Assembly (NCBI GenBank): GCA_016218965.1
Contig: JACRCP010000390.1
Location: 1-39,924 of the forward strand
Direction: 5' to 3'
DNA length: 39,924 nt
Origin: Deltaproteobacteria bacterium
GTDB taxonomy: Bacteria > Myxococcota > SpSt-1050 > JACRCP01
The notes beneath the pieces are model-generated. The model did not search any database. It worked only from the letters and a program-made list of their open reading frames with translations, and was not told the DNA's origin. Made by a program: the position numbers and the translations under genes. Shown here one piece after another: positions 1 to 7,373 of this stretch. Positions within the stretch are counted from its first letter, which is position 1. The number at the start of each line of letters is the position of its first letter.

Positions 1-141
1 CCCTCCCGTTGCCCCGAATCATGCACCCATACTCAGCCCCCGCGCAGTGAATCCGTGTCTTGAGGAGCCGTATGCGTCAATCGCGCATGTACGGATCTGT
101 GGGAGCCCCGGGAGGGAAACCTCCCGGGGCCACCCGGCGAC
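1..141 (+). mobile_element. 3' end of a group II intron (domains V and VI)
   Basis: Bases 65-97 read GAGCCGTATGCG, a short loop, then CGCATGTACGGATC, which is the catalytic domain V hairpin of bacterial group II introns with the AGC triad at 66-68. It is followed by the usual CTGTGGGAG linker and an 11-bp hairpin (105-115 with 120-130, GAAA loop) closed by GGG/CCC, with A132 in the position of the branch-point adenosine. The intron would end near 141 (GCGAC). Read in one frame, the tail gives the 'HVRICGSPG' string often seen after intron maturases. The reverse transcriptase itself, if present, lies outside the window. Whether the intron is complete and active cannot be judged. Confidence 0.8.
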
Positions 142-154
142 ACGGATCGCGGGT

Positions 155-183
155 TTGACCGACGCCCGTGTTTCCTCTAGTAT
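155..183 (+). promoter_or_regulatory. Sigma-70-type promoter for the nucleotide-sugar dehydrogenase gene
   Basis: TTGACC (155-160) and TAGTAT (178-183) are separated by 17 bases. The pair lies just after the intron 3' end and 64 bases before the next start codon, so the dehydrogenase would be transcribed independently of the intron. Confidence 0.6.
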
Positions 184-246
184 GCGCCGGTTTTTTCGGG
201 GTGCAGAGAAGTCCAGGGATCGTTCAGTCGAAACAGGAGGCCTTGA

Positions 247-1905
247 ATGCCAGAGTTTTCGTTGAGCCCCAACGGCGAGAAGTTCGCCCTCCCGACCGAA
301 AAAGACTACGAAGCCGAATTCAAGCGCCTGGAGAAGCTCGCGAAGAAGGCGCACGCGAACGGGCAGGAGGTCGTCGTGGTCATGGGCCTCGGGTTCGTCG
401 GGGCCGTGATGGCGGCGATCGTCGCCGACACGAAAAACAAACGGACGGGGAAGCCCTCCAAGTTCGTTATCGGGTGCCAGCGCCCGAGCACAAAAAGCTA
501 CTGGAAGATCCCGATGATCGATCGCGGGGAGTCGCCTCTTAGTGCCGAGGACCCCGAGGTCGCCCCGATGATTGCGCGGTGCGTCCGCGAGAAAAAGACG
601 ATGGTGGCGACCTTCAACCCGGACTGTCTCAAGCTCGCCGACTGCGTCATCGTCGACGTCCAGTGCGACTACAACAAGCGTGACCTCGGGAACATGCGCA
701 CGGGCGAGACGGACATGGCCGCGCTCGAGGAGACCCTCAAGACCATAGGTTCGAAGATCGGCCCCGACTGCCTGGTCCTCATCGAAACGACTGTCGCCCC
801 CGGCACCACCGAGTTTGTGGCATGGCCGATCCTGAAGTCCGCGTTTTCTGCCCGCGGAATCAAGCGCGAGCCCATCCTTGCCCACAGCTTCGAACGCGTG
901 ATGCCCGGCCGCGAGTACGTGGCCTCGATCCGCGATTTCTGGCGCGTGTGTGCGGGTTGCAACGACAAGGCCAGAAAGCGCGTGGTGAAATTTTTGACCG
1001 AGGTCTTGAATACCGAGCAGTTCCCGCTCACTGTGATGGACCGGCCCATCGAATCGGAGACCACGAAGATTGTAGAAAACAGCTACCGAGCGACCATCCT
1101 CGCGTACCTTCACGAGTGGTCCATCTTTGCCGAGCGCAACGGCGTGGACCTAATCAAGGTCATCAAGGCCATCAATATGCGGCCGACGCACAGCAACATG
1201 ATCTTCCCGGGGCCCGGGATAGGCGGCTACTGCCTGCCGAAGGACGGCGGTTTGGGCTTCTGGGCGTACAAGCATATCCTCGGGTTCGAGGACGGGGACA
1301 CGCTTTTCAAGATCACGCCGAACGCCATCGATATCAACGACACGCGGGGGCTTCACGTCGCGGGGCTGTGCCGCGACGCGCTGCGCAACATGGGCCAGTA
1401 CATCGCGGGGAGCCGGGTGCTCATCTGCGGCGCGAGCTACCGCGAGGACGTGGGCGACACCCGTTACTCGGGGAGCGAGTTGGTGCTCCGTCGCCTGGCC
1501 GAGATGGGCGCCGCCATGTCCGTGCACGACCCGTACGTCGATCACTGGTACGAGCTCGAGGCGCAGGACGCCTATCCGGCCCCCGGCCGGTCGTGGAAAC
1601 GGTTTTTCCGCAACCAGGAGGACCTGACAAAGGTGCGCGTTCAGAAGGACCTCGGCGCGGCCTTGAAGGGCGTGAACGCCGTGGTCTTTGCGGTGCGGCA
1701 CTCGCCGTATCTCGACTTGAAGCCGGAATGGGTGGTCAAGATGGCCGGGCGCCCGATCGCCGTGATCGACTGTTTCGGGATTCTGGCCGACGACAAGATC
1801 CGCCGCTACTTCGAGTTCGGCTGCCACGTCAAGGGCCTCGGCCGCGGGCACATCCAGCGCATTAAGGACGAAGTCCGGGCGAAAAAGGCAGGCGGTGGGC
1901 GGTAG
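247..1905 (+). CDS. UDP-glucose/GDP-mannose dehydrogenase family protein (nucleotide-sugar dehydrogenase)
   Basis: A cytoplasmic NAD-dependent enzyme that oxidises a UDP- or GDP-sugar C6 alcohol to the acid through two NAD-linked steps, for exopolysaccharide or lipopolysaccharide precursors. The Rossmann motif GLGFVG is near residues 48-53. The catalytic cysteine lies in [12 protein letters not shown] near residue 325, and the C-terminal nucleotide-sugar binding domain follows. At 552 aa it is longer than the usual 430-450, with an N-terminal lead of about 40 residues and extra loops, so it belongs to a divergent subgroup and the exact sugar is unknown. The start is fixed by GGAGG at 236-240, six bases ahead of the ATG. 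No glycosyltransferase lies beside it. Confidence 0.9.
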   Translation: MPEFSLSPNGEKFALPTEKDYEAEFKRLEKLAKKAHANGQEVVVVMGLGFVGAVMAAIVADTKNKRTGKPSKFVIGCQRPSTKSYWKIPMIDRGESPLSAEDPEVAPMIARCVREKKTMVATFNPDCLKLADCVIVDVQCDYNKRDLGNMRTGETDMAALEETLKTIGSKIGPDCLVLIETTVAPGTTEFVAWPILKSAFSARGIKREPILAHSFERVMPGREYVASIRDFWRVCAGCNDKARKRVVKFLTEVLNTEQFPLTVMDRPIESETTKIVENSYRATILAYLHEWSIFAERNGVDLIKVIKAINMRPTHSNMIFPGPGIGGYCLPKDGGLGFWAYKHILGFEDGDTLFKITPNAIDINDTRGLHVAGLCRDALRNMGQYIAGSRVLICGASYREDVGDTRYSGSELVLRRLAEMGAAMSVHDPYVDHWYELEAQDAYPAPGRSWKRFFRNQEDLTKVRVQKDLGAALKGVNAVVFAVRHSPYLDLKPEWVVKMAGRPIAVIDCFGILADDKIRRYFEFGCHVKGLGRGHIQRIKDEVRAKKAGGGR

Positions 1906-1944
1906 GCGCCACCCGCCGCGCCGGATCGAATGCGACTCCGCACG

Positions 1945-2023
1945 GTGCCACGGACAAGCAGCGCTTGTCCGTGCGGTGCGCCGGTCGATCGGACACGGAC
2001 AACCAGGGGTTGTCCGTGGCACC
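1945..2023. repeat. Pair of palindromic hairpins, CACGGACAA family
   Basis: Two hairpins lie in the 234-base gap after the dehydrogenase gene. The first is CACGGACAAG/CTTGTCCGTG (1949-1958 and 1964-1973, 5-base loop). The second is CACGGACAACC/GGTTGTCCGTG (1994-2004 and 2008-2018, 3-base loop). The outer arms GGTGCCACGGACAA and TTGTCCGTGGCACC also mirror each other, so the block is an inverted repeat of inverted repeats. A third copy is at 32195-32222. The block could end transcription of the upstream gene, but there is no T run, so a repetitive extragenic palindrome is the better description. Confidence 0.75.
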
Positions 2024-2139
2024 CGCCCGGCGGAGGTGGGCCAGTCGCTGACAGCCGACCGCTGATTGCTTCGACTGCAGTTTGCCTGTTGCATTCGCGC
2101 CGCAAACGCGCGAAGATGTCCGCAACAAGGGAGGGCAGC

Positions 2140-2373
2140 GTGGGAAAATGGGCAGGAGCATACCGGGCCGAAAAGCGCCGGAAAGAGATCGAACGGCAGA
2201 AGTTCAAGGAAGAGAAACTCAAGCGCATCGCGGCGCGACGGGAACAGGCCAAGACCGGGAGCGAGGCGGGATCGGAGGCGCCTTCGGCGGACGGCTCCGC
2301 GCCGGCCGCGCCCGTTGTGGAAACACCCGTGGTCGCCACCGCGACCGTGACGGCGCCGGTGGAAAAAGGCTAG
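2140..2373 (+). CDS. Small basic, helix-forming hypothetical protein
   Basis: I do not recognise a family. The 77-residue product has a highly charged first half (repeated K, R and E, e.g. AEKRRKEIERQKFKEEKLKR), which should form a single helix or coiled coil. An Ala/Pro/Val-rich disordered tail follows. The GTG start at 2140 is chosen because GGGAGG lies five bases upstream. An in-frame ATG at 2116 would add eight residues but has no such site. It ends 19 bases before rmuC, so the two may be cotranscribed. The function is unknown. Confidence 0.5.
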   Translation: MGKWAGAYRAEKRRKEIERQKFKEEKLKRIAARREQAKTGSEAGSEAPSADGSAPAAPVVETPVVATATVTAPVEKG

Positions 2374-2392
2374 GCGAACCGCAGACTCCGTC

Positions 2393-3730
2393 ATGCAGGG
2401 ATTCCTGCTAGCCCTTGTAGTAGCCGGCTTCGCAGCCGTTGTGGCGCTCCAGATCGTCATCCTCCGACGGCGGGCGCCGATTGACACGGCCCCGCTGGAG
2501 ACGCGGTTTCGTTCCATAGAAGCCTCCGTCGAGCGCGTAGAGCGTTCGGTCCGCGACGAGGTCGCGCGTAACCGCGAGGAGTCCTCGACGGCATCCCGGC
2601 TCTCGCGCGAAGAGGTCCAGGCCCAGCTCAAGGCCTACGGCGACTCGATGCAAAAGGGGCTCGCCGGGATGACCGAGGTCCAGCAGGGCCAGATCGCCGC
2701 ATTGAATGCCCAGGTAACCAGACTCACCGAGGCGAACCAGCAGAGGCTCGAAGCGCTCAAGGCGGCGGTCGAGGCGAGACTTGCCGCCATCCAGGAAGAC
2801 AACGCCAAAAGGCTCGAGCAGATGAGGGCCACGGTCGAGGAAAAGCTCCAGGGTACGCTCGAAAAGAGGCTGGGCGAGTCGTTTAAGTTGGTGAGCGAGA
2901 GACTCGAAGCGGTCCACAAGGGCCTGGGCGAGATGCAGACGCTCGCCGCCGGGGTGGGCGATCTCAAAAAAGTCCTCGCAAACGTCAAGACCCGCGGGAC
3001 GTTCGGCGAGGTCCAGCTCGGTGCGATGCTCGAACAGGTCCTCTCGCCCGGACAGTACGAAAAGAACGTCGCCACCAAGGGCGGGCGCGAGCACGTGGAG
3101 TTCGCCATCAAACTCCCCGGCCGCGGCAACGGCGAAGGCGAGGTCTGGCTCCCGATAGACGCCAAGTTCCCCGTCGAGGACTACCTCCGGCTCATCGATG
3201 CGCAGGAAAAAGCCTGCACAGAAGACGCGGAGTTGGCGTTTAAGCAACTCGAACAGCGCGTAAAGGCGTGCGCGAAGGACATCCACGACAAGTACATCGA
3301 CCCGCCGCGGACGACCGACTTCGGCATCCTGTATCTTCCGACCGAAGGGCTTTTTGCCGAGGTCGTGCGGCGCACCGGGCTCACCGACGCAATCCAGCGC
3401 CAGCACAACGTCGTCGTCGCCGGGCCCACGACACTCTGGGCGCTCCTCAACGCCCTTCAGATGGGATTTCAGACGCTCGCCATCGAAAAGCGGTCAAAAG
3501 AGGTCTGGAACCTCCTCTCGGCCGTCAAGACCGAGTGGGGAAAATACGGCGACGCCCTCGACAAGATCCGCGCAAGGCTCCAGGCCGCGACTGACCATGT
3601 CGACGAGGCCGCCAAATCGAGCCGCAAGATCGGCAAGAAACTGAGCGATGTGCAGTCCCTTCCCGCGCCCGAGGCCTCGGCAATCCTCGGGATCGACGAG
3701 CCCCGGGAAGACTCAAAAACGGGGGAGTGA
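2393..3730 (+). CDS. rmuC: DNA recombination protein RmuC family
   Basis: RmuC proteins are membrane-anchored, nuclease-fold proteins that limit recombination at inverted repeats in Escherichia coli, and some take part in phage defence. The 445-residue product has an N-terminal membrane anchor (about residues 3-23), a long coiled coil (about 30-190), then the RmuC domain. That domain has the family strings TRGTFGEVQLGAMLEQ, LPIDAKFPVEDY and FGILYLPTEGLFAEV. A GTG four bases before its stop opens a frame running into the tag remnant, so the two may have been coupled. No strong ribosome binding site is visible before the ATG. Confidence 0.93.
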   Translation: MQGFLLALVVAGFAAVVALQIVILRRRAPIDTAPLETRFRSIEASVERVERSVRDEVARNREESSTASRLSREEVQAQLKAYGDSMQKGLAGMTEVQQGQIAALNAQVTRLTEANQQRLEALKAAVEARLAAIQEDNAKRLEQMRATVEEKLQGTLEKRLGESFKLVSERLEAVHKGLGEMQTLAAGVGDLKKVLANVKTRGTFGEVQLGAMLEQVLSPGQYEKNVATKGGREHVEFAIKLPGRGNGEGEVWLPIDAKFPVEDYLRLIDAQEKACTEDAELAFKQLEQRVKACAKDIHDKYIDPPRTTDFGILYLPTEGLFAEVVRRTGLTDAIQRQHNVVVAGPTTLWALLNALQMGFQTLAIEKRSKEVWNLLSAVKTEWGKYGDALDKIRARLQAATDHVDEAAKSSRKIGKKLSDVQSLPAPEASAILGIDEPREDSKTGE

Positions 3731-3777
3731 GGCCGGAACGATTGCCGAGGACCTTCGACAAACCTCTGCGAAATGAC

Positions 3778-4054
3778 GTGCGCTGCCCGTGGCCCGGCGA
3801 CGACCCGCTCATGATCGCATATCACGACCGCGAGTGGGGTGTGCCCGTCCACGACGACGTGAAACTGTTCGAGTTCATGGTCCTCGACGCGTTTCAGGCG
3901 GGGCTTTCATGGCGCACGGTCCTTCGTCGGAAGCACGACCTGCTACGCCTTCATGCAGGCCGCCGGCATGGTCAACGACCACCTCGTGACATGCTTCCGC
4001 TACGACAACTTGTCGCTCGCGGGGACTGTCAGGAACTCCAAGGGCTTCGCCTGA
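3778..4054 (+). pseudogene. tag: DNA-3-methyladenine glycosylase I with an internal deletion
   Basis: The N-terminal part (RCPWPGDDPLMIAYHDREWGV through GLSWRTVL) matches the start of Tag, the base-excision enzyme that removes 3-methyladenine. At about 3919-3930 it jumps, with a frame change, to FVGSTTCYAFMQAAGMVNDH, the C-terminal motif of the same enzyme, and ends at a TGA at 4052-4054. Compared with E. coli Tag (187 aa), roughly 105 central residues are missing, including most of the helix-hairpin-helix core. The product cannot be functional. The start is taken as GTG 3778. The tail overlaps the 3' end of a minus-strand gene. Confidence 0.85.
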
Positions 4055-4383
4055 ACAAACAATACGGATGAGCTGTCGAGACCGAACATCCTTTCGTAGA
4101 GCTCGTCCACAAGCCGATATTTGTCCGGAGCGTCGACTTGGAAGGGAAGCGGGCACCGCTTCGTTCGACCTCGGTCTTCTCCGTCGCCGATCCTTGCATG
4201 AGAAAACCCGTGTTCCGAGTCCCAACCGAGGGCGCGGGATTCGTGTGCGACGTCGTACTGGATTTGGAAACCCGTGGCGAGCGCGCCGTCGTACCAGACG
4301 ACTACGTCCAGGTACTCGTCGGCGAACAAGCGCCACCGCTTCCCGCCCGGATCTTGTCGCACATTTCGGATCTCTTTGAGCAT
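4000..4383 (-). CDS. Conserved hypothetical protein, first of three small genes
   Basis: A 127-residue soluble protein beginning MLKEIRNVRQDPGGKRWR. I recall similar small proteins starting with this kind of block, with FADEYLDVVVWYD and a GFSHARIGDGE-like segment, in many proteobacteria, but I know no function. The start at 4383 is chosen because GAGGGG directly precedes the ATG on the minus strand and family-like sequence begins there. A longer frame upstream is not convincing. It lies 28 bases after another small conserved gene. Its 3' end overlaps the broken tag gene on the other strand, so its last residues may have been altered by that rearrangement. Confidence 0.6.
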   Translation of the reverse strand: MLKEIRNVRQDPGGKRWRLFADEYLDVVVWYDGALATGFQIQYDVAHESRALGWDSEHGFSHARIGDGEDRGRTKRCPLPFQVDAPDKYRLVDELYERMFGLDSSSVLFVQAKPLEFLTVPASDKLS

Positions 4384-4411
4384 CCCCTCGACCGGGGCAC
4401 ACCCGTTTGCG

Positions 4412-4711
4412 TCACCGTCTTCCGACTGCGTGCGAACGAAACACCTGCGGCGGCCGTTGAACGTCGCCCGCCTTTGTGGGTCGCGGTGGAAACGCGAACA
4501 CCCTGGCCGCATTTTTCGGAACGTCGATCGCCGTGAAGAAATCTGCGGGGTAAAGATAGTCTTGGTTCGACTCGTCGACTACACGGACCATGCCCAGCCT
4601 CGCGGCCGCCGGATCGGGTTTCTCTTCGTAAACCTTGCGCACCTCGAGCGAAACCGGGTATCCGGCGTTCTTCACGCAAAGGACAAAGCGTCGGCGTCTT
4701 GATTTCTCCAT
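4412..4711 (-). CDS. Small conserved hypothetical protein with extended C-terminus
   Basis: The first 70 or so residues (RRRRFVLCVKNAGYPVSLEVRKVY, then DESNQDYLYPADFF) resemble a widespread family of about 70-residue proteins of unknown role that often sit beside toxin-antitoxin genes. Here the product is 99 aa. The last 27 or so residues, rich in Pro, Arg and Lys, have no counterpart that I recall and could result from a frameshift past the normal stop. A GTG at 4720, which overlaps the previous stop as GTGA, is an alternative start. ATG 4711 has better spacing from GGGAG. Confidence 0.6.
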   Translation of the reverse strand: MEKSRRRRFVLCVKNAGYPVSLEVRKVYEEKPDPAAARLGMVRVVDESNQDYLYPADFFTAIDVPKNAARVFAFPPRPTKAGDVQRPPQVFRSHAVGRR

Positions 4712-4716
4712 CTCTT

Positions 4717-4953
4717 TCACTCTCCCAGCACCCTTTTGACCTTCATCTCTTTCCTGCCGACCCCGTGGGCCTCGTACCAGTGAAGCTCAGCTTCTAGGAT
4801 TCTACCATCCCCGAGGCGGATTGTCCCGACCCCCTTTTTCTTCTTCCACCGCGCCGGGCCGCAAGACTTCCGGAGTCTGCGAAGCTCGTGAATGCCGGCT
4901 CCGACGGCGATGTTCTCTATTTCGCGAAGCGCGCCGACGGTTTCAAAAAACAT
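4717..4953 (-). CDS. Small conserved hypothetical protein beside VapBC
   Basis: A 78-residue product with the strings LGDGRILEAELHWYEAHGVGRKEMKVKRVL. I recognise these as typical of a small conserved family with no known function. The ATG at 4953 has GGAG about nine bases upstream. It starts 18 bases after the vapC stop and its own stop overlaps the next possible start (GTGA at 4717-4720), so it reads as part of one minus-strand run with VapBC and the next two small genes. Whether it helps the toxin-antitoxin function is unknown. Confidence 0.6.
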   Translation of the reverse strand: MFFETVGALREIENIAVGAGIHELRRLRKSCGPARWKKKKGVGTIRLGDGRILEAELHWYEAHGVGRKEMKVKRVLGE

Positions 4954-4971
4954 CGGGGGGGCTCCAGATCT

Positions 4972-5406
4972 TCAGTCCGTTGCGGGGTCGAACACCGTGA
5001 ACCCTTCGCCGGCGGCTGCGGCAACCAATGCCTTGTCCGATACGGCAAACGTCACGTCGCTGCCGGTCTTGTCCCTCATCCAGATTGCGGACGCCAGATG
5101 CACCGCGTCGGCGCCCCTGAGCGGGTGGGTTTCGACAAGGCGCCGGACTACGGGCAGCAGGTCGTCAAGAATCCCCACTTGCGCAAAAGTCTCCCAGTCT
5201 TGAGCGAAACTGTTCAACGCCGTGTGGTGGTGTTTGTCTTGGAGGTTTCCCTCCCTTTTCCCCCGGGCGAGGGACGCGCACACCTCCGCGAAGGCCAGTT
5301 TTGACGTGCACAGCGCCGTTTCCGTCGCCATGAGCGAGCGCATCTTGTCCCTTCCCGCTTCGGCCACGTACCGTTTCAAGAGAGCGCTTGTGTCAAGATA
5401 GATCAG
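4972..5406 (-). CDS. vapC: PIN-domain toxin VapC, probable CTG start
   Basis: A PIN-domain endoribonuclease that would cleave tRNA or other RNA when freed from its antitoxin. The PIN fold needs its N-terminal strand and first acidic residue, here LIYLDTSALLKRY with Asp5. No ATG, GTG or TTG lies ahead of it in frame. CTG at 5404-5406 does, overlaps the vapB stop as CTGA, and has GGAGGA seven bases upstream. The other acidic positions are in LAFAEV, GADAVHLA and AVSDKAL, so the active site looks complete (144 aa). A TTG at 5379 would remove Asp5 and is unlikely. Confidence 0.82.
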   Translation of the reverse strand: MIYLDTSALLKRYVAEAGRDKMRSLMATETALCTSKLAFAEVCASLARGKREGNLQDKHHHTALNSFAQDWETFAQVGILDDLLPVVRRLVETHPLRGADAVHLASAIWMRDKTGSDVTFAVSDKALVAAAAGEGFTVFDPATD

Positions 5407-5690
5407 CGGCGGTCCTCCAACATGGTTTCCGAAATCGGTTTCCCGCGTATCGGGACGGGTTTGGTGCGCAGGTCCCGTTTTTTCCCCCTCGCGAGGAGTT
5501 TGATCGCACCCGTAGCCGCGAGCGCGAACAGTTTTTCCTCAACGGGCGCATCTTTTTCGACGTCTCCCGGCGAGTGGATTACCGCGACCGCCGTGCCGCG
5601 GTCAGTCACCACCAGACGTTCCCCCCGCGAAACGAGCGACAGGTAGCGGGAAAGACCGTTTTTCAATTCGCGAATGCCAACGTGTTGCAT
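5403..5690 (-). CDS. vapB: VapB/Phd-type antitoxin
   Basis: A 95-residue DNA-binding antitoxin that would neutralise the adjacent VapC and repress their shared promoter. MQHVGIRELKNGLSRYLSLVSRGERLVVTDRGTAVAVI is the Phd/YefM-like DNA-binding part. The C-terminal tail, about residues 50-95, would wrap the toxin. GGAGG five bases before the ATG at 5690 sets the start. The gene overlaps vapC by four bases, typical of translational coupling. It follows the TruC-like gene by 43 bases on the same strand. Confidence 0.88.
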   Translation of the reverse strand: MQHVGIRELKNGLSRYLSLVSRGERLVVTDRGTAVAVIHSPGDVEKDAPVEEKLFALAATGAIKLLARGKKRDLRTKPVPIRGKPISETMLEDRR

Positions 5691-5733
5691 CGAAGCCTCC
5701 TTGAGGCCATTGTAGCCACATGTCCCGGCGCCG

Positions 5734-6495
5734 TCAAACTGGATTTCCCAACCAAACCGGAGCGTCACAAAGACCCGCCCACGCCTCCTCCGGAAATCCC
5801 ATCGAAAGGAACGGCAGGCGGAGGTCGTCGGGGAGGGGGGCTGTGATGTGGAGTTTGGCGCCCGTGCGCGGGTGGGCGAGCGTGAGGGCGAGCGCGTGGA
5901 GGGCTAGGCGGGCGAGGCCGTAGCGTTCGCGGAACCCGCGGTTGAGGGCGGGCTGGCCGTGGTTCGCGTCGCCGATTAGCGGGTGCGAGATGTGGCGCAG
6001 GTGCCGCCTGACCTGGTGAAGGCGACCGGTCCTGGGGAACGCAAGGACAAGCGAGACCTCGCGCGGTTCGATCTCGACAGTGTGAAGGCACCGGAATTCG
6101 GTGAGTGACGGGAGGCGCGGGCCGCCCTCCTTCTTGTTGAGCGGCCGGTCAATGATGCCCTGCTCGGGCGTTCTTCCGCGAACGAGCGCGAGGTAACTCT
6201 TCCCGATTTCGCCATGCGCAAACATCTTCTGAAGCTCCCGCGCGATGTCTTCATTCAAGGCAAACAGCATCACGCCGCTCGCCGACCGGTCGAGCCGGTG
6301 CGCCGGGTGCGCCTTCCCGCCGCACGTAAGCGGCCGCACCAAGTCGGTGAGCACCAGAGGCCCGCACCCGATCCCCCGGTGCACGAGCAACCCCGAAGGC
6401 TTGTTGACCGCAAGGAGGTCGCCGTCGCGGTAGAGCACGTCGAGTTGCGCCCGAGCGCAGCCGCCGTTCGGTCGGGTTCCGGTTTCGTTTTCCAC
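5734..6495 (-). CDS. truC: Pseudouridine synthase of the RluA family, TruC-like
   Basis: A 253-residue enzyme that isomerises uridine to pseudouridine in RNA. The catalytic motif is HRLDR (residues 66-70, Asp69). The string GRLHQVRRHLRHISHPLIGDANHG followed by N-x-FRE is characteristic of the TruC group, which modifies U65 of tRNA. The length fits TruC (about 260). The start is GTG 6495. No ribosome binding site is seen, but TAGAGT lies six bases upstream, so a leaderless message is possible. The vapBC run follows it on the same strand. Confidence 0.88.
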   Translation of the reverse strand: MENETGTRPNGGCARAQLDVLYRDGDLLAVNKPSGLLVHRGIGCGPLVLTDLVRPLTCGGKAHPAHRLDRSASGVMLFALNEDIARELQKMFAHGEIGKSYLALVRGRTPEQGIIDRPLNKKEGGPRLPSLTEFRCLHTVEIEPREVSLVLAFPRTGRLHQVRRHLRHISHPLIGDANHGQPALNRGFRERYGLARLALHALALTLAHPRTGAKLHITAPLPDDLRLPFLSMGFPEEAWAGLCDAPVWLGNPV

Positions 6496-6556
6496 GTGCC
6501 AACTCTAACACATCGATCCGGGTTTCGGGCGGCGGTCGGTCGCGCCCGGTCCGTTG

Positions 6557-6593
6557 TTGAAGTCTGTACCTTTTTGTGACCATAATTATGGTC
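6557..6593 (+). promoter_or_regulatory. Promoter with perfect palindromic operator for the RelE/Phd pair
   Basis: TTGAAG (6557-6562) and CATAAT (6581-6586) are 18 bases apart. The -10 box lies inside the perfect 16-bp palindrome GACCATAATTATGGTC (6578-6593), which ends one base before the toxin ATG. A palindrome across the -10 box is what is expected for autorepression by the antitoxin complex. Confidence 0.65.
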
Positions 6594-6594
6594 G

Positions 6595-6918
6595 ATGACG
6601 AGACGGCATAAACACTTGATCGTGTTCGCACCGGAAGTCGTGGGCCATCTCGACGTAATTGAGCACAAGTACCACGGTTTGCTCAAAGACCTGATCTAAG
6701 AAAGACTGACATCCCCGCCCGAAGAAGAGAATCGAAACCAGAAGCTTCTCAGACAGCCGGCGCCATTCGATGCGACATGGGAACTTCGTGGCGGGCCGCA
6801 CAACCGGGTTCGAGTGTTCTATGACGTTCGGATGGGCGAAAACGCCGTCTGGGTTCTCGCGATCGGCGAAAAAAAGGGCAATCGGCTGTTTGTGGGCAAC
6901 GAGGAGGTTGAGCCATGA
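6595..6918 (+). pseudogene. RelE/ParE-type toxin with an in-frame stop
   Basis: The frame reads MTRRHKHLIVFAPEV through KDLI, hits TAA at 6697-6699, then continues with no other defect as ERLTSPPEEENRNQKLL, WELRGGPHNRVRVFYDVR and LFVGNEEVEP to TGA 6916-6918. The post-stop part carries the RelE-type strings (WELR, RVFYD, GxxEVEP). One nonsense change at codon 35 therefore inactivates a 107-codon toxin, unless it is read through or restarted. The stop overlaps the antitoxin start as ATGA, the toxin-first order seen in some RelE/HigB pairs. Confidence 0.85.
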
Positions 6919-7202
6919 AAATCGCGTCTCTGGCCGAAGTGAAGGCCAAACTGAGCGCCTACGTTGACGAGGCCGGACAGAACGGCCCGGTGATCATCAC
7001 GCGGAACGGCAGGCCGGCCGCAGTTCTCGTTGCGCCGGAAGACGATGAAGATCTCGAAGCGCGGGTGATGGGGAGGTCGCGGAAGCTTCTGGAGATCCTG
7101 GAGCGTTCCCGTCAAAGCCTGAGAGGCGGTCGGGGACTGAAATCAAAGGACTTCTGGCGGGCGGTGAAAAAACGCGAGCCGTCAAAAGCCGAGGCCGCGT
7201 AA
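6915..7202 (+). CDS. Phd/YefM family antitoxin
   Basis: A 95-residue protein starting MKIASLAEVKAKLSAYVDEAG, followed by PVIITRNGRPAAVLVAP, the standard Phd/YefM DNA-binding fold. The charged C-terminus would bind the toxin. GAGGAGG lies just ahead of the ATG. The gene is intact although its toxin is interrupted, so it may persist as a free repressor of the 6578-6593 operator or neutralise a related toxin elsewhere. Confidence 0.88.
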   Translation: MKIASLAEVKAKLSAYVDEAGQNGPVIITRNGRPAAVLVAPEDDEDLEARVMGRSRKLLEILERSRQSLRGGRGLKSKDFWRAVKKREPSKAEAA

Positions 7203-7373
7203 CCGGCGGACTACGGCGCGGGACCGTCGGTCATTTCACCGATGGTACCCTTGGCCAAGTGGTTGTAGTATCGGGCCGGCATGAAAACGGCGGGCGGCCG
7301 TCGTCGAGACGCTCGGTGCGCTCAAGGGCCTGAATGGCCGGCAGGAGCCGCCGGATTCGGCCGGTAGCCCCGC

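Noticed and set aside
47..265. Short plus-strand open frame over the intron tail
   Set aside because: It is the translated group II intron end (HVRICGSPG) and is explained by the RNA domains.
1150..2631. Long open frame on the minus strand (493 codons)
   Set aside because: It lies antisense to the dehydrogenase, small protein and rmuC. Arg/Pro/His-rich content is typical of shadow frames in GC-rich DNA.
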